DNA from: Dipteronia dyeriana
Lineage: Eukaryota; Streptophyta; Magnoliopsida; Sapindales; Sapindaceae
Assembly: GCA_032871835.1 (NCBI GenBank)
Contig: CM065298.1
Location: 76,350,154 to 76,414,153 of the forward strand
Direction of reading: 5' to 3'
Length of the DNA stretch: 64,000 nt
Below, piece by piece: positions 43,268 to 53,465 of the stretch; position 1 is the first letter of the stretch, and the number at the start of each line of letters is the position of its first letter. Under the pieces are notes generated by a model. It did no database searches, was not told the DNA's origin, and saw nothing but the letters and a program-made list of their open reading frames with translations. The position numbers and the translations under genes are program-made.

Positions 43268-45562
43268 CTAGAGGTTTCTACCAAGTGGTCTTAGGCCTCC
43301 TCTTAGGCTTCTTGTTTGATATCCCCAGGCTGCATGAGCTGAACCTTGCTTGAGGGATTGGAGGAAGAGGATGAAGATCTGCCATAACCGGAAGTGTTTT
43401 GACTCCAACCATACTAAAGGGACCCGTTCCATCACCATATGATGGAGACATCTCTGCGACCTTGGTCTTGATCTCCTCTTTGTCTCAACCAACAGTAGAG
43501 GATAAGTCGAAGGAAAGATGGAGAGCCTTAGCGACCTGGAAAGAGGCATAAAAATACCTATCACAGAATGAGGCATCCACCTCCGCTTGCAGCTTGGCTA
43601 CCTGAGCATGCAGGGTCTAGTTCTCGACATCTAGCATCTTATCCTCACCTTTCTAGGAATCCCATTGTTTAGCTTGATGTTCAGATCGAAGTGTCTCTTC
43701 GTTGAAGGACCGCTTCAATCTCTCATTATCGCAGTTAAGCTCGGCTAGCTCGGCCTCCATCCCACTCTGTCTAGAGGTCATCTCTTACACTAAAGCTTAA
43801 GCTCGCGTAAGCAACCCCATGGCCTTCTCAGCTTCAACCTCAGCTTTAGCCGCACGATCACGAAAGAAGACCACCCGATCACCCAGGGCCACGTTGAATT
43901 TGAAGGCCAACGAAAAAAAAGTTCAAGTTAGAAAGTGATCAAGCCAATCGTCACAAGAAAAAATAAAAGATGATGGTTACCTCAGCTAGAAGGGCGGTTC
44001 CCTTAGTGATAAAGATATCTACGGGCACTGAAGCCATCAAGGAAAGACTGCCACTGGGGCAAGATGTGATAAATTTTCCCAAGACCTCATCAAGCATAGC
44101 AAAGCTCGACTGATGTTGTTGGCGTGTGAAAGGAACCCCCTCAACTCCAGCCTCAGGGCTCTTCGGAGCCCGAGGAATCGAGGTCACAGACGGAGGAGCA
44201 GAAACATTTGGCAAGTTAGCCATGGGGGCGACAGAGGTAGCAGTAGTAGCCACAGGGCAACTAAGGAAGGATCAGTAGCAGTCACTTCGGTCCCCTTGCT
44301 CCATACCTTGGTAGCCCACGATGCAAGGTGCGCCATCTTGGACCTAAGCTGAGAAGGAGAAGGAGGGAGAACATGAGAAGCCCTAGTTGGAATAATTGGC
44401 CCCCTTTCTCTGAGGTAGCCAAGGGGACTTCCCGGGTTGACTTAGCAGAAAGAGGAGGGGTGCGAGCCTACCGGGCTTCACAAGAAGCTAGAGCAACAAC
44501 AAAAATTGTTTTTAAAAAAAAGACGTCAGAACCAAACTGGCCAATAAAACAGAGCAGGATAGCTCAGCGCTACTTTACTAACGAGGAGTAGCAGCAGAAA
44601 TTTTCAGATAATGATTCACCCTGCTAGAGTCAAAGGGAAAAGCAGTAGGAAACTTCAGGTTCAAATAGTTCTTAGCAATGATGGCCTTCAAGACGGTTTC
44701 AGATTCAGTTGCATGGAATCCTGATCCCACGTTGGTTTGTCACTAAAAGTTGTGGGGACCTCGAACTCTTGTCCTCCAATAAAGATCGAGCTTTCCCATA
44801 TATCCCCTGCCAAGATCCATTCCTTCTTCTTAGTAGGGTCCCTCTTTGGAGCGTCGGGAATGATAAAGTTGAGATTGTTCTTAGCTTTTGCATAAAATTG
44901 ACCTCGGGGGGCACCAGACTGGCTTCCAATCTGAAATAGGTAAGCCAGATCCTCTGCTTCGGGCTCCCTAGTAACCTTGCTCATCTCATACTATTCCCTC
45001 CACAGCAGGAGAAAGCCGATCAGATGCATCTAGAAGCCAGACGTCAACTAGAGGGGGGCTAGCTGAAGAGCATTGAGAGCTTGTCAGAGAGTGGGGTGAA
45101 GAGGAATTCTGACCCCATTCTCGAGGGCCTCTACACTAATTGGAAGCACGCTATTGAGAGGATTGAAGACATTATAATTCTTGGGCAAAACGGAGATGAA
45201 AACGTTGTCAGGGATACCATACTTGGCTCTCATGGGGTCAATCGACCTCGAGGTCAGAGGTAGAATCCTGGATGACCCTGAATTCGTAGGGAAGAAGTCC
45301 CACTGGAAAGGAACCCGTAACTACAGTTTGATCCTTTCCAGCCATGGCCTTCTCGGGCTTCCTATCAGCATCTTCGTTAACCATGTTCAAAGGACTATCA
45401 GGCTTGTTCGAAAACCCAAACAATGGCAACTTTCCTATTCGACCGGCGACATTGCGGGTTAAGAGGAGAATCATCGTTGTCAAAATTTTCTCGCTTCCGT
45501 TTCCTTTGGATGAGGCAGGTAGTTTCCTCATCATCGACAATGGAGTCAATATAATCACGGCA
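43268..45562 (-). pseudogene. Antisense ORF of Tat-like gypsy element (PF04195-like, putative gypsy type transposon)
   Basis: Runs opposite to pol, between the tandem array and the 3' LTR. Minus-strand reading: an acidic N-terminal part (45558-45238), then MRAKYGIPDNVFISVLPKN, ALENGVRIPLHPTL and LTSGFQMHLIGFLLLW, the pattern of the domain named putative gypsy type transposon (PF04195). Then comes a conserved stretch (44984-44688; GAPRGQFYAKAKNNLNFIIP, KKEWILAGDIWESS), a Pro/Ser-rich middle (44253-43951) and a coiled-coil-like tail (43920-43570; MEAELAELNCDNERLKRSF). Stops occur at about 45090, 45000, 43800 and 43650. Antisense ORFs at this place are known in Tat relatives such as Grande and RIRE2; function unknown. 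Confidence 0.65.
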
Positions 45563-45962
45563 AGTTTTTAACATGATGGATGAATGACTTCGAATTAAGA
45601 TGAAAGAAGAAAGACGAGCGAGAAGGTAAGGAGAGGAAGGTTTTTCTTTTCAAAAATTTTGAAATTTGAAAGAAAGAAAGCATAAGGCGGTGAAGCAGCA
45701 AGGTTTAAATAGAGATAAATGGAGTAGTGACGTTGATAAAATATTCGGCCGAGATTACCTCAAATCTCACGGGCAGGCATAACGGAGCCTGATTATTTTG
45801 AGAAACGCATTGGTCTCTTCTCGCCATGTCACTCGTGCATTTAATGAGAAGATTTTTGCCAAGATTCTAGTTGCAACGATTGGAGGGAAAATTTCCCAAT
45901 TAAAATAAGAAATATGACTCCACCCCAACTCAATCATCGGTGTTCAAGTCAGAAGGGACTTT
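45563..45962 (+). mobile_element. Gypsy 3' internal end with polypurine tract
   Basis: Holds the presumed promoter side of the antisense ORF (minus direction) and ends with TTCAAGTCAGAAGGGACTTT directly before the 3' LTR; AGTCAGAAGGGA is the probable polypurine tract. Matches 1000-1430. Confidence 0.6.
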
Positions 45963-47083
45963 TGTTAATAGCAAAATTTAGCTAGGGACCAAAGCTAAAT
46001 TTTCCACTCTCCTAGCCTGAGATTACCCACCATGGAACCGCAGGTCCTGGGGTCGAGCTGTGGAGCCACCCCGTAGAAGCTAGTAAAGGTCATCGAGCTT
46101 TGGAAGCACCCAAGGTGGAGCCCGACATAATCAGATCAAGCTCCTTACACCAATGTAAGAATTTAGGGAAAGCCCGATGCATGACGATTGAGGCTCCCCG
46201 AATTCGAAATCACCTCGCAACATCCCCAGAAGCCCGCCATCCTATCCAAGTACAGAGAGAGACCCATTAAGCACCAAGCTTACACTATAGTATTGCTCCA
46301 TCTCACCGAGGGAAGATTTGGGCCTATCTGGACAGGTAGGGGGAAGCTCGCCAAAGCTCCGTTTCCACCGAAGAGTGCCCACAGGGCCATCTCAAGCTCT
46401 AGGGAACCTGGAAAGGTCAGATCGAGCTCCTAGTACCAAGACCAGAACATAGGTATACTTCTTTCCTTAAGGAAGCAAATGACATACTCGACGACCTCCA
46501 TGAGGCATCACGCCATGAAGGCACACAGGATCATATCTACACTCTAATGAACGTTAAAACATCGTGTGCGTATAGGGCAAGTGATTGAGTCCAAAGAGGA
46601 AACAAACTTATCTCCACCTAAGATATTCTCGAATCCGTTATTAAATCAGAGTCAACAACATTCAAAATAGCGGATCCCACCTAATAAGGGGGGATTGGAT
46701 TAAGAAAATAATGGCAGAAGGATTACAAGTTAAACCTAGTTGGACTATGCATAAATACGTTCAAGCATACACAAAGTAGGAGGATGGAACAAAAAAACAA
46801 AAGAAAAACACACAATGAGAGGAATTTCTTAGCCTAAATTTTGTCATCAGAACACAACCACCATTGTATTCTACTTCTTGATAGGCACGAGGCTACCACA
46901 CTATAGTATCCTAGAGAAATTGAGAGTATTCAAGTGATCATTGTACAATATACGCGGTTGATAATAAAGCCAATGTATTCTCTTTCACATCGTGTTAACA
47001 ATTGTTTTAAACATCCACCATTGTTCTAACAAACTAGGTACCGAAGGTACCACCCCAGCCGCCACCTCAAGTCCTGAATTTAC
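45963..47083 (+). mobile_element. Ty3/gypsy 3' LTR, subfamily B, last bases missing
   Basis: Begins TGTTAATAGCAAAATTTAGC and tracks the LTR at 18832-19943 to about 47083 (ACAAACTAGGTACCGAAGGTACC, CCGCCACCTCAAGTCC). The final 60 or so bases, ending GTTAACA in the other copy, are replaced by a copia LTR fragment. Differences from the 18832 copy are numerous, so the two may not be the pair of a single insertion, or the element is old. Confidence 0.7.
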
Positions 47084-47721
47084 CCTTAAGGGAACTACTT
47101 CTCTACTTCTCACAATAAGGAGTGGATTCCTCTATTGTGTGTAGACCTTCTCAACCACAAGCCAAACCGTGATTCCAAGATACGGAGTTATTGATCGGAA
47201 TGCTACTCCACATGCACCCATGGTATGTCAAAAACCACGATCTAACTTAAAGGAGTCAGTAAGACACTCAGGATTAAGATCACCCATATATAGTCATCAT
47301 TTGTCGTTATACAAGAATCTCTTCATGTCACAGATCTTGTTGAGAGATTCATATAGCTTGTGGCCCAGTCATATACGATCATATAATATAATGTGCCTCC
47401 ATTCTCGTATCACCGTATGAATAGTCTAGGATAATACCACTATACATTACGGAATGGACCGTAGATATAGATTAACCGCAAATAAAGTATCCAGCTTTAT
47501 TTGCTCTATACACACTCTTTAGATTGCTTGTCTCAAACCGAATACCTTAGTATATGACAATCATATACTCAGTTTAAGATTACATCTAGTAATCTTGGAT
47601 GTTTAGCACATATGATATAAACGTATGAGTCTTATATATTGAATGAAATAACTACTAATTTTATTAATGTTTTATTCTATCATTTAGAAATTACAATCTT
47701 TAGGGCATAAATCCCAATAGT
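47084..47721 (-). mobile_element. Ty1/copia LTR fragment, copia-1 family
   Basis: Minus orientation, starting TATTGGGATTTATGCCCTAAAGATTG at 47721 (copia-1 LTR: TGTTGTGGTTTATGCCC). It runs through the CATCCAAGATTACTAGATG block, the CTCAACAAGATC block, and CACTCC-TTATTGTG to ACCCTTAAGGGAACTAC (matches 56641-57276). The remaining 1.4 kb of the LTR is absent. Confidence 0.75.
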
Positions 47722-48066
47722 TTGATGATACTCTTGCAGATGGTAACCTCAAAACAAAAACAATCCTTATTTTATCTTCAATATGGTGAGTTTTCTATCT
47801 TATGTTGTAAATATAAATGTTGTGCATAAAACTAGGTACAAAATAGTTGTTTTCTATACTAAGTTTTGTGTTTTATACGATAAGGGTATGAGATCACCTG
47901 TTTGTTGTCTTATTTCTCATCGCCTAGAGTTTAATCCAAGACTATAATTAATACTTACATAACTGAAAAATGTTAAAATTCTAGTACATATCAATATCTC
48001 ATTTGTTACATACTGTTTATGATAATATGGGTAGCCTTTGAATGGAGCTACGTCTTCTTATCGCAT
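47722..48066. other. Unassigned single-copy-looking segment
   Basis: About 345 AT-rich bases that match nothing else in the window and show no ORF, terminal repeats or RNA gene. It lies between a copia LTR fragment and the end of S2, so it may be a remnant of the DNA that S2 entered, or part of an unrecognised element. Confidence 0.35.
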
Positions 48067-48393
48067 TGAAAATACAAACACGGTTAATTTGCCTTAAGCT
48101 AACTTAGAGGGGATGAATAGGTTATTACACCTTTTTTCATTCCATTGAAACAAATATAAGTTTGTCCCTCTAGATAACTTAAAATTTATTAATCAAACAC
48201 AAGCACAATCAATTCATTAATGATATGCTTGGTCAAACAAATTCAATGTAGATTAAAACTTGCATGTGACACAAACTCTATTAGTACATAGGCTATCAAA
48301 CATAAGCCTTTACCATACACAAAGTTTGATACAAAATGGATATCAATTACAAGTATATCTAACAAGATATATTTCAACACATGTAAAAGAATA
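48067..48393 (-). mobile_element. Element S2 3' LTR, primer-side end only
   Basis: TGAAAATACAAACACGGTTAATTTGCC... matches the end of the S2 5' LTR (51595-51922) in order for about 325 bases, including GGCTATCAAACA and ATATCTAACAAGATATA. At about 48393 it switches directly to internal sequence matching 27367 of S1. The rest of the 3' LTR, the polypurine tract and the equivalent of the 313-residue ORF are deleted. Confidence 0.7.
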
Positions 48394-49480
48394 GAATTCA
48401 ACATTTGAGCATGTGTGTGCATGTAGCTCGTTATCCCATTTCTATTTTTCAACCCAAGAATACATTTTCAACTATACTCCTTTTAAGTCCTTTTTTTATA
48501 TACGCTTGAATCAAAGAATTTTCTCTTTATTGATTTTTCTTATTCAACACTTCTTTGATTTTTAACATAAACAAATACGCTTCATGACGGCTTTCACTCA
48601 CCATAATGGTGTATCCATTTCCTACATTGAGTGGCTTCACAACCAATATGTGTAGCCCTTTTCATGAAGGTGCTCGTTGAGTTCTACGTAGTTGAGTTTT
48701 ATGTAGTTGCCGAAGCAAAACGATAATAACCATAGGTCATCTTAATGTACTAGTCAAAAGACTTCAAGGTTTATCCACAACTTACATATTAGAAAACTCA
48801 ACTTACTTAACAAAACATACAAGAAAAGCAAAGTGCATTTTTAAAAACCAAGTTTTTATGGCTTACAAGCACATGATCTAAAAGCAATACAAGTGATTTA
48901 CTTAAGATCATTACTTCTCAAGAGAGTAGCTTTCAAAGAATATGAAGCTCATGTTTTTCAAAACAAGTCACTCAACATTCAAATAAATATTTTAAACATC
49001 ATATATAAGACCTTTATGAACAACATCACTGAAAGATCATTAGAGAGAAAATGTCAATGAGAACTATATGTATATTATACTAAGTTCTCTAACATGACAT
49101 GCTATATGATGTAGTACAAAAAATGAGTTGAGAGATGAAAAAAGAAATCTAGAATGCAAGCAATAGGATATAGAGATACCTTACCAAGCATTTTTCATCA
49201 AATGCAAAGTCTTCACCTTTTTTATGAGCTATCTTGGCTTGTTTGTCCTCATGACAACAAGTTGTTGGTGTGTCATCCCAAGAGAATAAAAACTAAGCAT
49301 TTCAACTCAAACACATAAAAAAAATGAACTTCTCATAAAGTTAACCAATAGATTTCGACTAGCATAGCAAGAAATGTGAGATAGTTAAGCTATATCGAAT
49401 TATAGAGAAACAAAGCTAGATAGCTAAAAATCTTAACAACTTGACACTAATATTAAAGCTAACTCACATATGCACCTTAC
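48394..49480 (-). mobile_element. S2 internal region 3' of gag
   Basis: Homologue of S1 27367-28500, in the same order, with no coding content. A local duplication, GTTGAGTTCTACGTAGTTGAGTTTTATGTAGTTGCC (about 18 bases doubled), lies near 48676, where S1 has a single copy. Confidence 0.6.
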
Positions 49481-49481
49481 A

Positions 49482-51513
49482 CTAAAGGTAAGAGCACTCA
49501 CCCTTGACCCATGTGGTCTTAGGTGAATTTATACATAAATCATGATTATCTTTGATTTTAATGTTGAACCAAGAATGGAGATCATCAATGATTTGATTCA
49601 AAAGAATATCTTTTATGCTCATCTCCTCAACATTTTTGGCAACACATGCTTTGTCAAGATTTTCACAAGGATAAGACTTCTTCTTCAAATTCTTTTTAAC
49701 ATGAATTTTAGGAGTATCGTGCTTCTCAATAACTAGAGCCCTAGCATGCTTTAAAGTAAGATCAATCTTTCTATCTCTAGATGCATTCTCTACTTTACAA
49801 AAGTCTATATACTTGTAACATCTTGGTTTAATGTGGCCAACAGTGCTGCAAAAATGGAAAATAGGAATGAAAGTTGAGATTGTAACTTGAGTGCTTGAAG
49901 AAGTAGGAAGAGTTTGTAAAGATACATTTTCTTGAACTTTACCTATGGATTTGAGAAGATTGTTCTTAGGAGACTTTTTCACCCTTTTTAGCTTATCCTT
50001 TCTTGAAATAGGTGATGTTATTTCTAACTTCTCCTTTCCTTTCAAGTTGCTTGATTCTCCTTGACGTTAAGCAAGATTTGTAACATTATTCACCTTGACC
50101 AAACCATTGAAAAAGTCTTTAATGGCTTGCTTAGAAATGTTGATCTCTTTAATGTAAGCATGCTCTCTAACTTCATATTTGAGACAACCTCCTCACTATC
50201 ATAAACAAGTCTCTCTACCTCATATAGTCTCTTCAAATTATCATTCATTCAGTCAACAGTCTATGAGAGGTTTCTACAAACTTATCCACTTGAGTCCTAA
50301 TCAAGTCACCTTTTCTCTAACCTATCTCAAGGCTTCATTCATTTAAGCCTCAAGATCCCTAACCTTAGCCATAAGCTCGAGATTGGTTGTTTTCAAGTTT
50401 ATACCCACTAGATGATCTTCATCACTTTCCTTGTTTATAAAAACTTCACAATTATCTTCTAGCTTAGTGTGAAAGGCTGTAAAAGCAACAAAATTGCTTA
50501 CAAGGTCTTCATCACTTGAGCTTTCCTCATTGCCAGAACTTTCATCACTCCAAGTAGACGTCATAGCTTTGTCCTGCTTGTCTTTCTTGGACTTTCTTTT
50601 AGCACACTTATTAGTAAAATGTCTGAAACCTTGACATTCGTAGCATTGAACATTCTTATTGTTCTTGGCTTAACCATTCCTATCAACTTTTAGAGAAGAT
50701 GGTTTCTTGACTTTCTTTTTCACTAGAAATGCTACCTATAGGCTTGGTACATTTTCTTAGAAACTTCTTAAATTTCCTAACCACAAGAGCTATTTCTTCA
50801 TTCTCATAATCACTCTCCCCTTCAATAGCCTTGAGAGCAATTACCTTGCTCTTGGTCTTTGGCTTCAAGTACATCTCATAAGTTTGGAGAGACCCAAGCA
50901 ATTCATCAATGCTTAAGCAATCAACATCCTTGCTTTCTTCTATGGTCGTAACCTTGGCCTTGAATCTCTTAGGGAGAGATCTTAAGATCTTCCGATTAAG
51001 ACGCCCTCTAGAGATTGGCACTCCAAGTGTCTGACATTGGTTAGCAATATTAAGAAGACGAAATTGGAAGTCTTCGAACTTGTCTTCATCACACATTTGC
51101 AAGCTTTCAAACTGTGACATCATCATTTGAAGTCTAGACTTTCTCACTGCCAGTGTACCCTTATTTGTGACTGAAAGTGTATCCTAAGTCTCCTTAATGG
51201 ATTCAAGATTTTGTATGTAGGAGAATTGTTGTCCATCCACTCCTCAAAAATGGCGTTCATAGCACAATGGTGTCATTTAGCAATCTCAAAATCATTAGTA
51301 GTCCATTCACTTCTAGGTTTGGAAATTTTGATTCCATCTTCTAGGACCTTACTAGGAGGTGTATAGCCTTTTTCCATAACCATCCACTCTTTCATCAAAT
51401 GAGCAAATGTAGGCCTTCATCCTTAATTTTCAAAACCCATAGTTGCTACCCCGAAGTAATGGTGGCCTTGTATTTGAAGCTCTTTCCGCCATTATTTCAT
51501 CTTGAAGTCTCAT
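49482..51513 (-). pseudogene. gag: S2 gag (SIRE-like), degraded
   Basis: Starts MRLQDEIMAERASNTRPPLL at 51513. Open pieces are 50683-51147 (LQMMMSQFESLQM, EDKFEDFQFRLLNIANQ, then VTTIEESKDVDCLSIDELLGS), 50343-50564 and 49482-50045. Knuckle 1 is CYECQGFRHFTNKC (about 50610-50650), complete. Knuckle 2 reads FHFCSTVGHIKPRC (about 49840) and has lost its first Cys. The N-terminal 330 bases carry several stops, and other stops and frameshifts follow, so it is more decayed than S1 gag but collinear with it. Confidence 0.8.
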
Positions 51514-51580
51514 TGCTTCAAAGCTCTACAAATTCACTGTGAGTGTATCCCAATATCACACTAAGTATTTCTAGTGACCT

Positions 51581-51592
51581 ACTTTGATACCA
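51581..51592 (-). promoter_or_regulatory. Primer-binding site of element S2
   Basis: The minus strand reads TGGTATCAAAGT, two changes from the initiator Met tRNA site TGGTATCAGAGC; it lies just inside the LTR end at 51595. Confidence 0.7.
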
Positions 51593-51913
51593 AATGAAAA
51601 TACAAACATTGTTAATTTACATTAAGCTAACCTAGGGGGTGAATAGGTTATTACACCTTTTTTCATTCTCTTGAAACAAACACAAGTTCGTCCCTCTAGA
51701 AAACTTGTATCACAATTTATTAATCAAACACAAGCACAATCAATTCATTAAAGATATGTTTGGTCAAACAAAGTTAGCATAGATTACAACTTGCATGTGA
51801 TACAAACTCAGTTTATACATAGGCTATCAAACACAAGTTTTTAACATATACAAAGTTTGATACAAAATGGATATCAATTACAAGTATATCTAACAAGATA
51901 TAAATCAACACAT

Positions 51914-52999
51914 ATACAAATAGGTGAGATATGTCACATTTTTTTTGTTTGTTGTAATAACGTCACTGCTTTAATAGCTTAAGTTTGAAAGGCACCTATT
52001 ATGGTGAACTACCCAAATTGCCCTTAAATAATCTATTTTTTATTTTCATTGTGCTTCTATCTACACTTTGAAAACGATAACTCCTCTCTCTCTCCATAAA
52101 ACTTGTCTCTCTCTAGATTCTACACAAGAAGATAACATATATTTGTGATCTTCGTTTATATATTTTTCATATATTTTTGTGTGGTTTAACAATGTATCCA
52201 TTCGTTATGATTTGTTGTCCAATCCTTGTATGAACATGTATGAACATTTTATTTTTGAAAATAAGGTTTAGTTAAATTGAGCATATTTGTAGCCAAATCG
52301 AGTCCTTTTTTCAATATGATCGAGCTTATCGAGTATATTTTTGAAAGAATTGAAAGAATCGAGCATTTGTCAAATGATCGAGAATTTTTCAAAGGATCGA
52401 GAATTTTTTTCAAAGGATCGAGATTATTTTCAAATGATCGAGATTTTTATTTTCAAAGGATCGAGAATATTTTTCAAAAGATCGAGAATTTTTTTCAAGG
52501 GATCGAGATATTTTTCAATGGATCGAGAATTTTTTTCAAAGGATCGAGAATATTTTTCAAATGATCGAGAATATATTTCAAATGATCGGGGTTTTTTTTT
52601 AGAAAATTAGGTTTAGTTAAATCGAGTCTATTTGTAGTGAAATCGAGCATTTATTAGAAATAATTGAGGATTTATTTTGAAAGAATCAAGTATATTTTTC
52701 AAAGGATCGAGAATTTTTTTTTTGAAAAATTGGTTTAGTTAAGCCGAGTGAACTTTTTAGTGAGCTCGACCCCCGAATGCGTCTGCGTAGCGCCTGAGTT
52801 TCAACAGAACTTCCTCTCTCTATTTCAAAACTCTCACCGTAAAAAAATGAATGAGAGAAATCTGATCGAACAACTATTGGGGGTATTTTTGTCCGTTCAC
52901 CATAATAGGTGTCTTTTAAACATAAGTTATTAAAGCAATGTCAATGTTGAAATGCCACCTCCAAAAAGTGCTATTTAATTTTTGAACCCTATACAAATA
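51914..52999. mobile_element. Non-autonomous Mutator-like element with 9-bp target duplication
   Basis: The element is 51923-52990. ATACAAATA flanks it on both sides (51914-51922 and 52991-52999). The S1 LTR, which lacks the insertion, has a single ATACAAATATTA at the matching place (about 30800), an empty site. The ends are imperfect inverted repeats of about 75-90 bases: ACTGCTTTAATAGCTTAAG and GGCACCTATTATGGTGAAC at the left match ATTGCTTTAATAACTTATG and GACACCTATTATGGTGAAC on the reverse strand at the right. The AATAGCACTTTTTGG outer end and 9-base duplication fit the Mutator superfamily. No transposase is encoded. Confidence 0.85.
52376..52600. repeat. 21-bp tandem array in the Mutator-like element
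   Basis: GATCG recurs eleven times, at 52376, 52395, 52416, 52436, 52459, 52480, 52501, 52521, 52542, 52563 and 52584. The unit is about GATCGAGAATTTTTTTCAAAG, 19-23 bases and mostly 20-21. Because 21 is a multiple of three, open frames run through it (repeats of KGSRIFF or KDREFFS), which are a by-product and not a gene. Looser units continue to about 52720. Confidence 0.9.
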
Positions 53000-53179
53000 T
53001 TAAGACATAGGGATAGAGAAAATTAACATATGATTTTTACGTGGTAAACCACCGATGAGTAAACATCCACAGGTTGATTCCATAACCACCGAAAAACACC
53101 TTTTACTAGTAAAATAAAAAAGATACAATCTCTCAAGTGACCACTTCACCTAGAAATCTACCCTTCAACCCTACAAAAT

Positions 53180-53465
53180 GAAAGGGATGCCACCTTGCTT
53201 AACAATATGGATCACCTCGATCCTAGTCAAGACTTCTATGCTTAGCTATCCAAGTCCTCACGCCTCTAGCCAAGAAATCCACTCTCAAATCGAAGAATCA
53301 CTCTCCCAAACGAGACTTCCATGCTTAACTATCCAGATCACCCCGATCCTAGCCAAGACTTCCTTGCTTAACTATCCAAGTCCTCACTACTCTAGCCAAG
53401 ACTTCCACGCTCAAATCAAAGAATCACTCTTCAAAATGAGGCTTCCAATCTTTTCACAAGGCATA
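53180..53465. repeat. Tandem repeats in S2 5' LTR
   Basis: Counterpart of the 31010-31300 array: AAGACTTCYNTGCTTAACTATCC units alternate with CAAGTCCTCAC and CACTCTYMAAA blocks. Here a longer super-unit of about 120 bases (GATCACC...CGATCCTAG, then AACTATCCAAGTCCTCA, then CTCAAATC-AAGAATCACTCT) occurs twice. Confidence 0.65.

Noticed and set aside
42937..43353. 138-residue plus-strand open frame with hydrophobic runs (FGWWLILIGYFCYPIFLKLL)
   Set aside because: It resembles a membrane protein, but it lies opposite the end of the antisense ORF and its hydrophobic runs are the complement of that coding sequence; there is no homologue at the equivalent site of the other gypsy pieces.
52277..52610. 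Open frames of repeated KGSRIFF or KDREFFS units
   Set aside because: They exist only because the 21-bp array is a multiple of three and free of stops; two frames are open at once, with low-complexity products and no start context.
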